A stretch of 61,148 nt of DNA. Origin: UBA6987 sp045617825 (GTDB taxonomy: Bacteria; Bacillota; Clostridia; Lachnospirales; Lachnospiraceae). Made by a program: the position numbers and the translations under genes. Positions 8,583-19,800 of this stretch are shown here, piece after piece. Location: positions 1 through 61,148 of the forward strand of contig JAZLJI010000111.1 of assembly GCA_045617825.1 (NCBI GenBank), written 5' to 3'. Under the pieces are notes generated by a model. It was not told where the DNA came from. It was given only the letters and a program-made list of their open reading frames with translations, and did no database searches. The number at the start of each line of letters is the position of its first letter. Positions within the stretch are counted from its first letter, which is position 1.

Positions 8583-8867
8583 CCGAAGAAAAATCCCGGC
8601 AGGAAATCTCCTGCCGGGACAGAAATTCAATTCTGCGGTGCCACCCGACTTGCGGGCCGTGCCCGCCTCTTAGCCCGTACTTTTATATCATACGGCGGTT
8701 TTGTTTACGGAGTACCAACTCCGTCTCCCATTGCGGCGCAAGGCCGGTTCCGGTCGCCCTCGGAAGTCCATTCGCCCCGCCTTCCGGCACCGCGGTCCCA
8801 GCTATCCGCAGCTCTCTGCAGCCTTCCCTCGGGGGTACTCCTCTTCCTCATCGGTTTATATTCGGTT
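8583..8867 (-). promoter_or_regulatory. Tryptophan-specific T-box riboswitch
   Basis: The minus-strand leader has the T-box layout. Stem I begins near 8852 (GATGAGGAAGAGGAGTA) and includes AGAGAG. The specifier loop GAA-TGG-A has TGG at 8770-8768, a tryptophan codon. The T-box sequence GGGTGGCACCGC lies at 8630-8650. A terminator with an 11-bp stem CCCGGCAGGAA/CCTGCCGGG class (8595-8618) is followed by T-rich sequence. By family knowledge, uncharged tRNA-Trp would bind and favour antitermination, raising trpB expression. Confidence 0.93.
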
Positions 8868-8873
8868 TTCTGC

Positions 8874-8902
8874 AGTTTAGCACGGCAAATGCCGGCTGTC
8901 AA
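8874..8902 (-). promoter_or_regulatory. trpB promoter
   Basis: Minus-strand TTGACA (8897-8902), 17-bp spacer, TAAACT (8874-8879). It starts the T-box leader. Confidence 0.65.
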
Positions 8903-8970
8903 ATACTTTTCCGACGTTTTCCGTATTATTTTGTACCGTTTGGCGGGTCCTGCGGTCCGTCGGTGCCTGC

Positions 8971-10713
8971 TTACGCCTTCGGCACCAGACAGCCCTTGCC
9001 GTCGCCGATCAGCTCGGTCTTGTCCAGGAGCTTCAGGGTATCCCGCACCAGCGCCGCGTTCGCGGGATCGCCGTAGCGCAGCAGCGCCCGCATGCGGTCG
9101 CGGGTCTCCTGTTCCTCGATCACGGTGACCGGCTCCAGCGTCCGGGGATCCAGACCGGTGTAGAACATGCAGGAGGCGATGGAGCCGGGCTCGGGGAAGA
9201 AATCCTCCACCTGTGCCGGCATGATGCCCTTCTTCTTCAGGGAAACGGCCTTTTCCAGCGCGTCCTCCAGGGAAGCGCCGGGGACGCCGTTCACCAGGCA
9301 AAGGTCCGCCTTCTCCGTCACCGTGCCGCTCTTCTTTCCGAACAGGCCCAGGAAGCTCTTACCGGCGGCCTTCGCTCCCGCGGCCTGCGCGGGCTGTGAC
9401 ATAGCCGTCACCGTCTCGGCCAGATGATCTGCCTGGTCCATGCAGAGGTAGGACTCTCTGAGCCGCGTGTGGACCCGGATCTCCTTTACCGTGGGTATCT
9501 TCCGCATCGCGGCGGCGAGCTGACCGTAGTCGCAGTCCTCCGCGCGCAGGTATTTGCAGAGCGGCGGGAACTTTTCGCTTCCGTCAAAGCCGGTCAGCTC
9601 TTCCTTCTTCAGACCGCTTACCGCCGCGCTGCCGGGACCGCCCAGTTCCAGGACCACGCCCCGGAAGCTCGGCTGCGCCGCGACGCGCGCCGCGGACATG
9701 GCCAGAGAATCCGCCGTGCGGTTCTGGACGATGCGTCCCTGGTAGAAGGTCAGCGGGCAGTGCGCGCAGTTCTCCGCACAGCCCCGGCAGCCCTCCAGGC
9801 TCAGCTTCAGCCAGTCGAACGCCGGCACACCGCCCGCGGCCTCCGCCTCGGGATGGACCGCGTAGGTAAAGGCGCCCGCGGTGTGCTCGTCCATCTCCTG
9901 GGACTGCAGCGGTCTCGCGGCGCTGTTCTGCACCAGATACAGGCTCGGGGTATACTGCTCGATCAGCGGTCTCGCGTTGATGAAATCCGTATACTGATAC
10001 TGGAGGTAGAAGCTCTTCGCGAAGGCCTCCTTGTCCCGCTTCACCAGATTGTACTCCGGCAGGGCCAGTGCGCCGCCCCTCAGCAGTTCCTTCACGTCGT
10101 CCGTCTTGTAGACGGTGCCGTTCACGTGATGGATCTCGGAGACCGGCGTTCCCTTCCGCAGCGCCTCGGCCACCGCCAGCAGGGGACGCTCTCCGTCACC
10201 GTACACCAGCAGATCCGCCTGGGCGTTCAGCAGCCAGGACCGTCTGATCCGGGCTTCGATAAAGTCAAAATGGGAGAAACGTCTGAGGGAGGCTTCCCGT
10301 CCGCAGAGAATGATCGGCGTATCCGGATAGAGTCTGCGCAGGAGCTGGCCGTAGACCATCACCGCGTAATCCGGACGCTTTCTCGCAGCGCCGCCGGGCG
10401 AATAGACGTCCTCCGTGCGCTTCTTTCGGCTCGCCGTATAGGCCGCGGTCATGGAATCCCGCTCGCCGCTGCTCACGATAAAGCCCAGTCTGGGCTTCCC
10501 GCAGCGGGTCAGGTTCTGTGCCTCCGCCACGTCCGGCTGCGCCATCACGGCCACGGTAAAATCGTGGCTTTCCAGCATCCGGCAAAGCCTGGCGGCCTGA
10601 CACACCGGAAGGTCAATGTAGGCGTCTCCGGTGACAAAGACAAAATCCGCCTGGCCGCCTGCCCAGCCCTTGCTCCTGATCTCATTCGTAGAAACCGGTA
10701 AAAACTCTGCCAT
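8971..10713 (-). CDS. YgiQ family radical SAM protein
   Basis: This 580-residue protein has the YgiQ architecture: an N-terminal B12-binding-like domain starting MAEFLPVSTNEI, then a radical SAM core. The cluster cysteines sit in GCRGCAENCAHCPL near residue 310 and satisfy CxxxCxxC. Residues EIRVHTRLRES lie in the barrel. The function of YgiQ proteins is not established. It is somewhat short at the C-terminus compared with the roughly 650-700 residue versions. It has a CTCC/GGAG ribosome site and no clear operon partner. Confidence 0.9.
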   Translation of the reverse strand: MAEFLPVSTNEIRSKGWAGGQADFVFVTGDAYIDLPVCQAARLCRMLESHDFTVAVMAQPDVAEAQNLTRCGKPRLGFIVSSGERDSMTAAYTASRKKRTEDVYSPGGAARKRPDYAVMVYGQLLRRLYPDTPIILCGREASLRRFSHFDFIEARIRRSWLLNAQADLLVYGDGERPLLAVAEALRKGTPVSEIHHVNGTVYKTDDVKELLRGGALALPEYNLVKRDKEAFAKSFYLQYQYTDFINARPLIEQYTPSLYLVQNSAARPLQSQEMDEHTAGAFTYAVHPEAEAAGGVPAFDWLKLSLEGCRGCAENCAHCPLTFYQGRIVQNRTADSLAMSAARVAAQPSFRGVVLELGGPGSAAVSGLKKEELTGFDGSEKFPPLCKYLRAEDCDYGQLAAAMRKIPTVKEIRVHTRLRESYLCMDQADHLAETVTAMSQPAQAAGAKAAGKSFLGLFGKKSGTVTEKADLCLVNGVPGASLEDALEKAVSLKKKGIMPAQVEDFFPEPGSIASCMFYTGLDPRTLEPVTVIEEQETRDRMRALLRYGDPANAALVRDTLKLLDKTELIGDGKGCLVPKA

Positions 10714-10791
10714 GTTCTTTCTCCTTTAGCGGTCCCGCCCTAAGGACCTTCGATTTAAAACGGCCCCGCGCTGAGAGGCCTCTGTCTGAAA

Positions 10792-10835
10792 GGCCCCCGG
10801 CGCGGGCGGCTGCGCCGCCCGCAGGACCGGGGGCC
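10792..10835 (-). terminator. Terminator of the pseudopilin operon
   Basis: A large GC-rich hairpin: outer stem GGCCCCCGG/CCGGGGGCC and inner stem GCGGGCGGC/GCCGCCCGC with a TGC loop. It lies just after the giant gene and is followed by TTTC on the minus strand. Confidence 0.7.
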
Positions 10836-10852
10836 GGGTCAGTTGTTGCTGA

Positions 10853-13800
10853 TCACTCGACCACCAGCTGTCCGAAAACGGTCTGGATCACGTAGTTTCC
10901 GGCAATTCCGTTCGTGTCGTTCGCGTAGACCTTTCTGCCGTTTTCCATGCGGTACAGCTTGTAGGTGAAGCTGTTCGGCATCAGGCCCTTCTCCACACGG
11001 AAGGCGTCCACGGCGAAGAACACGTCGATGCCTTCATTAGGGGCGAAGTATCTGCCGTTGTTTTCGGGCAGCTTCACCTCACCCAGAGGAACGTTCTGTA
11101 CCCTGATGTTGGTATTCGGGTCGTTTCGCAGCAGCAGTTCGACCTCATTCGGGTTGTACAGGATCCTGCCGCCCTCCGATGCCACCGTGAGGTTGATCGG
11201 GAGGATGCGGATCATCGACGTCGTCGAATCCAGCAGGTACGGCAGACTCTGGCCAGGCACCGTTACGGCGGCCGTTACGTTTGCCGTGTAGGCGCCGGCA
11301 TTGACCGCGTTTTCGGTGGACACGTAATACATCATCACCTTCCATCCGGTCGGCAGCGTCGACACGGTATGGTCTTCCTTGACGGCCGTATTGTGCGCCT
11401 GTCCGTCGTAGGTGATATAGGCGTCCTCGATGTCCAGAGAGTTGAGGTCAAGGGTCAGATAGAAGCGGATCACCGCCTGGCTGCCGTTGGCATCCGGCGT
11501 CAGGCTGGTAGGATAGATCTCTACCCGGCCCGAATTGCCGCTCTCGATCGTCATCGTGTTGCTGGCCTCATCAAAGTGCGAGAATTCGTAGCCCAGATAG
11601 GAGTACTTCTCATATCCGGCAGGCATCTCGAACCACACCTCGTCCTTCAGGTTCACGGCTCTTCCTCTTTCGACCTTGATCGGGGTCGGCAGAGTGTAGC
11701 TTCCCGCCGCGTAATTGCTGCCGTCGCCGGCGGAATTCAGGCGGATGTAATACTCGACCGAGTAGTGCCAGTCGCTCTGCTTGTAATACCTGAAGACGAC
11801 GCTTTCGGTATCCTCGGTGATCAGGACTGCCTGAGCCATCGTTTCGGGGAAATACCCCTCAAAGGTCTTGGCATAGAACAGCTCCGGTCTGCCGGTGATC
11901 AGATACGGCGATCTTTCCATTCTTTCCAGTACTTCTCCGGTATCGGCGTCGATATGCAGCACCTCGATCTCGACCGTTCTTCCGCTGGCATACAGCTCGT
12001 TCCACTTCGCGTACAGCCTCATGTTGCCGCGGATGGCATCGCCGGTATGGAAGCGTCTGGCCGTATTGGCCGTGCTGTCCCAGTAGTACCAGTCAAAGAA
12101 GGTCTTGCCTACCGCCGTCGGCTTGTACGCATCCAGCAATCTGCCGTGGTCGGTCATGACGTCGTCCAGGCTTCTGCCGCGGGTCACCTGCAGCGGATCA
12201 ATGTCGCAGGCAGGGCCGTAGGTGCCGGTCGTTTCATCGTAGTCGGAGTAGAAGGAGACCTCGTACTGCGGCGGGTTCCAATAGCCGAACAGCATCATTC
12301 CGCCCGCGGGCATCTGGATCGTCTCGAATTCCTCCGGCGTGATCAGCTGGGAATGGGTCTCGTCATAATACAGATGATATACGGAGCCGTCGTGAGGATC
12401 CGTGGCCGCGGCGCCCTCGTAATACCCCAGCGTGCCGCCGTTCAAGTGATGATCCTTCAGGTAGGCTTCAAACTGAACGCCCGGTACCACGTGATCCGTA
12501 GTGCTCCGAGTCCCGTACTCGTCCTCCGAGCTGATGCGGATGGTCAGGTCATAGGTATTTCGTAAATAGAAGAACGTGACGTTCGCCTGATTCGTTCCGA
12601 AGCCACCATTATATCTGTTGATCGTGCTATAGTCCTTGAACGTACCGCGCGTGATCAGATTGTTGTAGCTATATCCCCACTTGGTATAACCGGCAATGGT
12701 GTGGAATTCCTCAGCATCAGTCAAATACATGCTGCCCAGCTGGTACTTGACCAGATGGTATATCTTGAAATAATGCGGTGTGGTGCTGAAAGGGTATGAT
12801 AACTTGGCTACCGCGTCATATTGATTGGCCGCGGCTTCAGTCTCGGTGACCTCCACCAAATACTGCAGCTGATTATTCGAGCCATAAACGCCGCGCCTCC
12901 AGAAGGTGACGTCGCCTCCCGGCATGACGTCCAGCGTAGTGACGTAGCGCCCCGCGAATTCGTGGTAACTGGTCCCCCACTTATCACTGTCGGACAGGAT
13001 ATCGAACGGTTCCGCAATATTGGCCTCATATCTGGCGGAAAGGTGTCCTTTTATGTTGCTGCAATGGCCCTCCGCTGCCGGAGCCGTGGTGCCTGCCGCC
13101 TCCTCGCCGGTATACAGATACCAGTCGACCACTCGGCTTCCGTCATCCCCCGTTGTGATCCAGGGCATGACTTTGACATACCGATAATCATTCTGATCCA
13201 CCACGTTCTTCAAAAACACTCTGTAGACCCTTTTGTTCACTGCCAAGCTGTCAGCCGTAAGGTCGGAAACCTTGTACGTGGTCCCGTCGATGGTCATACT
13301 CTTATAGCTGCCGGTGAACCAGTATTCGCAGCTGGACGGCACGATCCCGCCCCTCGGGACCGAACCGGTATAATAATAGTAATCACTGCCGTACTTGACG
13401 GCATAGGCGGTCCTCGTCGCGCGCTGATCGTCGATATCGGTCAGCAGCACCTCCGTCACCTGCAGCTGGTTGTTGGTCAGACCGTCGACACGGTAGGTAA
13501 CGCCGTCAAGGACCAGCTTCATATAGTCTCCCGTGAACCAGGCGCAGTCCCTGGTCAGGATCTCGCCTGCTTCAGCAGGACCGTCATAATAGTACCAATC
13601 GCCGTCATAGAAAACGAATTTCCCGTTCCGGACGTCGGACTGATTCTCGACGTTCGTCATCTGCATGACGAACACCCGCAGTTCATCCCGGTACCCAGTC
13701 CCGTTGGTAATAAAGTCTATGAGCTGGTCGCAATGATAGGTCCGGCCGTTCAGTTCCAACTGATAGTATTCGCTCTCCTGGCACCAATGTCTGCAGCTCG

Positions 13801-16800
13801 GAGTGATCACCGTGCCCACTGCCGCGGTGCCGGTATAGGCATACCAGGTCCCGTTCAGCTTCACCATCTTGCCGGGGCGATGACCTTCCTGCCACTCCCA
13901 ATCGCAGCAGCTGATGACAGACTCCGCGGCGCTCCTATCCAAGTTGCTCACCACGTAGGTCGCGCCGTCGACTTCGACCTGATCATACGCACCGATGGGC
14001 CACGGGCAGCCTGTCATGCTGACGGTTTGACCGTCTTCCAGGTCGCCGTGATACACGTAGTAGTGGCCGTCGATCTTGACCATTTTCAGATATGTACGCG
14101 CGGAGATCGCTGCGCCGGTAGTCGCCTGCACCTCGTAGACCTTATATTCCGTCGGATATGAGCTCTCTCTGAAGTCCAATGCATACTGCGTGCCGTCGAT
14201 CGTCACCGAATGGTTGGCGCCCACACCACACGAGTAGTTGCTGACGATCTCCTCGGGACCTGCCTCATAGCAGCTCAGTCCATGCGTATGCGGGTTGTTT
14301 CCGGAGGTCATGGCACCGCCGAGCGTTCTGTCGTAGCAGTCGCTGATATGCGAAATATGCGGATTAGTGACCAGAACGGGTCTCATTGTGGGATCGAGAC
14401 CCCAGCATTCGCAGGTATGATCATGATACAGGACGTCTTCTACGATCCTGGTGCCCAGGCCCTCATAGCAGCTCGCGTCGTGCGTATGAGAGATCGTCGC
14501 GTCCGTGATCATGACATGTTGATCTATAGCATAACAGGACAGGGTATGTACATGATCTCTGGCTATGGTGAACGTAATGGTATAGATGTTTCTGTCAAAG
14601 TACAGGTTCAGGACCGTCGTGCCGTCACTGGCCGCGACCACCGGCCTGCTCAATTCGGTATTCAGCGTAAAGTGGGCCTTGTCCTTCGTAATGGCTGCCG
14701 GCACGCTGCTTCCCAGATACGTGTACGGGCTATTGGTGTTCGGGTTGATTGTCGTTCCGGAGGTGACCGCAAGGTTTCCTGAGCTGCCCATATACAGCCA
14801 GCCGTCACCGGCGATATTCTGATACCAGTAGGAAACACGGTAGGTCGTCATGCCGGGATTCCACGTGGCCACGGCCTCCAGATTCCTCTTTTCCATGGGG
14901 AAGGAGGTGGCGGTGATCCTATGCTCGTCGTCCTCATAGCCCTTCTCATAGACTTTCCAGCCGCCGAAGGAATTGCCGACCTTCGTCAGGCGGCCTGCCG
15001 TCCAATCCACCCAGGGCTGCAGGGTAAACAGGTTGACCGGCTGTCCCCAATAGAACTCCATCGTGTCATAGTCGAAGGAACCGCCGCGGGAATCGAACGC
15101 CAGCTCATAGGTCTGCCGTTCGTAGTACACGTGGAAGTTGTTGGCATCGGGATTAGACGTCAGGGCACTCACCTGGATAGCGCCGAGGCGGTAGCCCTCC
15201 GGCGCGTCGGGAATGGTGACGTTGGGCATCCGGTTGACCATGTCGGAGCCGGTAATCTGCCGTACGTACTCATCGGTATCGGAGTATTCCAGATCACTGT
15301 TGCGGGCGTGATCGTAATGCAGATGCAGCTTATAGTTCACCTGTCCTGATACGTCAGGGATGTTCAGGAGATAGATCACGTAGAAGTTGGCGCCGTTATT
15401 GTCCGCCACGTACTGGGACTTCAGGTTGATCGAAATGCCGTTTCCGCTAATCCCCCAGCTGCCCACGGCAGGCGACCCGGAGGTCACCGAGCTGTCACGG
15501 TTTTCCACCATCAGCAGCTCATACCCCTCGTAGGCGGGAAGATCCACGGTCTCCGTAAAGTCGTCTCCCATTCTGCACTGGAGCTCGTAGCGAGGGAAGC
15601 CGTTTACCAGATAGAAGTCCTTCAGCTCGGTAGCGTCCCGCGTCAGGGTGTAGTAGAAGTCAATGTTGATCGGATAGTAGTTCGCTAAGCGGTAGCGGGG
15701 ATATACCTTGATCTCCTTGGTGCCGCCGGAGAACAGGGACCATTCCGCCACAGTGGTGGTATCCGTCGTCGGAAGCATGTCCGTCAGTTCCTCGTTGCTG
15801 CACCAGCATTCGAAGTTATAGTCCTCCAGATTCTCAATGTACGGCGTCAGCAGAAGGCTGTTGATGGGCGTAGAACCGGCGATCGTGATCGGATTGCCCT
15901 TCCTGACCCAGGGACCGGTGAAGCTTCCGCTGTACGCGTCGTAGTTCGTATAGAAGGTCAGCGAATAATTGCCGTCCTCGGCGTATCTGGCCACGAAGGT
16001 CAGGTTGGAGTTGCAGTACCGCGCCTCCAGATTGACCACGTCGGTGGCGCCGACGGTCATCACCCTATTGCCGGCGAGGTTGTAAATATCCCAGCCCGTC
16101 AGCTGATAGCCGGTGATCCTCTTGCTCGGCAGAATGATCGTGTTGCCGAAGTCCTCGATCATTTTCTGGGCTTCCAGTGCCGTGTTCTCAAAGCTTATCC
16201 GGTCTTCGGTCGCGCCCAGGGTATAATAGAAGGAAACGCTGTGCATCACCGTAGGAACGACGGCAGCCACTTCCCAGTCCCCGTAATAGGTACCGAAATA
16301 AGGCGGTCTGCCCACGTTTCCGGTGAAGCCGTTCAGATCGAAGTCAAAATGCGTCCAGATAGAGTAAGGGAACTCGCGTACGCCTTCCGTGGTGCCTCTG
16401 GTCATGCAGTTGGCGAAGGGGAAGGTCTTGTAGATCAGCGTAGGGTAGGTCCCGTCGGCCGCTCTCACCGTACCGGCAATGCTGTTCACCTCTGTTTCGG
16501 ATTCAGCCGGCGCGGCAGCGTAATAGGCGCTGTGAGCCGTGAGATGAGCGGCGGAGCTGGTGCCCTCGACCAGCACGTCAGACAGGGAGCTTCCGTGATA
16601 GAGCTCCGGCAGATAGTACAGACTGGAAGCGTGGCTGAGAGCGGTATCCCCATAGCCGATCAGTGCGCCGACCGTGCTCTGACCCGTGGCCGCGCCGTAT
16701 ACGGGCGCGATGCAGTACACGGTATTCAGCCGCAGGCTGTCACCGACGACCTCGCCCACCAGACCGCCGGCATAGCCGCCGGTCCCGGCCACGGAGGCCG

Positions 16801-19800
16801 CGCAGAAGGATTTCGTGATCTGTACGCTGCTGCCTCTCTGCACACCGCCGACCAGGCCGCCGGCCTCAGTGCCGCCGACGATATTGCAGCCGGCCGCGCT
16901 GTTCATGTCAAAGCGGCCCTGCTGGTCGTTATTCAGATCGTTATCGTCATTGACGTGACCGCCCACGTAGCTCTCGGCGATCGCGAGCGTTCCGCCGTCC
17001 ACCGCGCCGACAAGACCGCCGGCCGCGCCGGTGCTGCTGACCATCAGGGCCGCAGCGGAATTCCGGATGTCAGCGGAAGCGCCGCTCTCGATCACACCGA
17101 TCAGGCCGCCGGCAAACTGGCTGCCGACCACGACCTCTTCGGCCGAGATCGCCAGAACACCGTCCACCGTCAGATCCGCGCCGTTTCTCAGCTTACCGGC
17201 CAGATAACCCGCGGCAGAGCCCTTCACGTCGAAGTCCTGCAGCTTAACGTTTTCCACGGTCAGCTCGCTGTCGATCGCGGCGAAAAGGCCCGAAGAGTTC
17301 GGCTCCCAGGTCGTGATCGCGTTGCTGACTGTCTGGATCGGCAGCGAGGAGATGGTAAAGTTGCCGCCGTTGAAGAGTCTCAGGTTGGGAGCGTGCAGGC
17401 TTAAGAAGCCTCCCACCTCCGTGGTGAGGCCCACCGGATAGATCAGCGTATAGAAGTCGCTCCAGCTGATATCGTCGATCATCTCCGCTTCCTGGAAGGT
17501 CAGCGTCATCCCGGACACGGTCTTCACGCCGACGTTGGAAATGCGCGCGTCCAGGTTCTCCAGATGACGGACGTTCTTGAGGAAGGTCTTGTTATTCGTG
17601 CCGTTGGCATCCAGCACGGGGGTAAAATCCTTTTCGTAGGCATACAGGCTGTTGCTGGGCACCCATTCGCCGGCGTACAGCTCAGCCCAGCTGATATCCG
17701 CATTCATCTTGTCGGAGGAGCTGGCGTATACGTGGATGTTCTCGCCGGCCAACAGGTTCCCGCCGCTCGTGAAGGAGCAGAACAGCTGATCGAAGTGCTT
17801 GTCCGTCTGCGTGATATCGTCGAAGATCACCGTGATCAGATAGTTGCCGGCGTCTTCCTCAACAACGGGCTCCAGATGGCGGATCGCGTCGGGAACGGAC
17901 GGATCGTTGATATCGGTGATCTCGATCCAGGTGGCAGCGCCGTTCATCGCGTAGCCGTAGCCGGCCATCGTTACCTTAAGCCCCGTAGGATACGTGGCGT
18001 CCGGCGTTACCTGTTCCAGGTTCAGGCGGAACAGTCTGACGTTGTCGCTCTCCTCACCCAGAACGGCTACCGCAACGCTTCTCATGCCCTGCAGACGTTC
18101 ATCGGAGGCGTACACGACCAGGCTGAGGGTATCCTCATTCTTTACGGTATGCGTCAAGCTGGCCATCTGAGGGATCTGCCAGTCGCCGTAGTGGACGCTG
18201 ATAAACGGCACGTCCGGAGCGTTGGGGTTCAGTTCCCTGACCGTCTTGAAGTAATAGTTTCCGCCATAGTCGATGGACAGGGTATGGTCATACGCGTAGG
18301 CCGTCGTCACGGCGTCCTCGGCGCGTTCGACGATCAGGCCGTTCTCGGCGGCTTCCGCGGCGCTTACCGGCATAACGTGATACATATAGGAGGACGTCGT
18401 GTCGTTCAGACGCTGATCCTCGATCTGCGCCTCCGCCTTTTTCAGCACCGTGATGTTCGTCAGATAGTAGTTGTCTCCCTCGAACTCCGCGGTGCCCCAA
18501 TACAGACCGATAAAGTAACCGCAGGCGCCGGGGCCGCTGACACGGCCGGTGCAGTAGCAGTCCTTCACCTTGCCCTGATCGAACTCGCCGATCAGACCGC
18601 CCGCATACATCTGCGTGCTGTTGACGGAGCAGGTCGAATAGCAGCAGCTGATCTCACTGTCGTTATAGAGGTTCGCCCAGCCGATCAGACCGCCTGCCCA
18701 GCCGGCGGAGATCACGTTGATATGGCCCTCGCCGTCGGAAATATCCTGATATCTGGCGCGGGAGGTATGACCGCCGGAATAGCTGTTCGTGATGCTGCAA
18801 TTTCCTTCGGCCGCGCCGATCAGGCCGCCGGCCGCGGAAGCGTCCTCGATGGAGGCGCTGTTCGCGACGCCCTTTACGTACACGGAGGCGGCGCAGCAGT
18901 CGACCGTGGAATCGGTCACCTTTCCTGCCAGACCGCCCGCGTTGAAGCCGCGGATCTCGGCCAGGATCTCCTCGTTGGTGCCGACGATCTTCTCCGTATC
19001 ATAGAAGGCACCGCTGGAGTTGCGCACCAGGATGCCGTACAGGCTGCCGCCGCTTACGGTGCCGGCCAGCGCGCCGGCATTGCCGTGTTCACTGGACACG
19101 GCGAAATCCACCAGCTCCAGATTCCGGACGGAGGAGCCGTAAAGGTTCCTGAAGAGGCCGGCCGCTTGGGTCCCGGTCTCCGCGATCGCCACGTCACTGA
19201 TCTGATGGCTCCGGCCCAGATAGGTAATGGGCTGCACCGTCTGGACGGGGCGGAAATAATACTGCGGGGTCTTGTCTCCCGAGATCGGCCAGATGCCGTC
19301 GGCAACGCCGCTGATATAGTCGTTCCAGTACAGGTCCGTGATCTGCTCCGCGCAGTTCACGGCCAGCGTCTCCTGAGCAAAGGCGGAGACCTCCGCGCTC
19401 AGATTTTCCAGATGTCTGAAGTTTCCGATCTTGACCGTATGGCTGTCGTCATAATCGGCGAAAAGGCTGTTGGTCGTCTGCAGACCGCTCTCCGCCCGGT
19501 TGGTCAGGGTCCCTTCACTGAAGCTTACCAGCTTCAGCTCCAGGTTCTCGCCCGGCAGGAAGCCGTCGCTTTCGAACATTGCGGAGAAATGCAGATGCCG
19601 GTCGTTCAGGGAGTCCAGCACCAGCGTACCGGTATTGCCCGCGGTCCAGGTGAAGCCGACCGGAGCCTTTTCGGAGCGGCCGCCCTTGTCCAGCAGGATA
19701 TATTCCTTCTGCGTGCCGCTGCTCAGACCCTTCATCACCAGCTTCAGGGAGATCTCTCTCAGATTGGTATCCACCTGGTTGCCGTCGATGATGGTCAGGG

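Noticed and set aside
10853..11000. Sortase or lipoprotein anchoring of the giant protein
   Set aside because: No LPxTG-like motif or C-terminal helix is seen; the only membrane segment is the prepilin helix.
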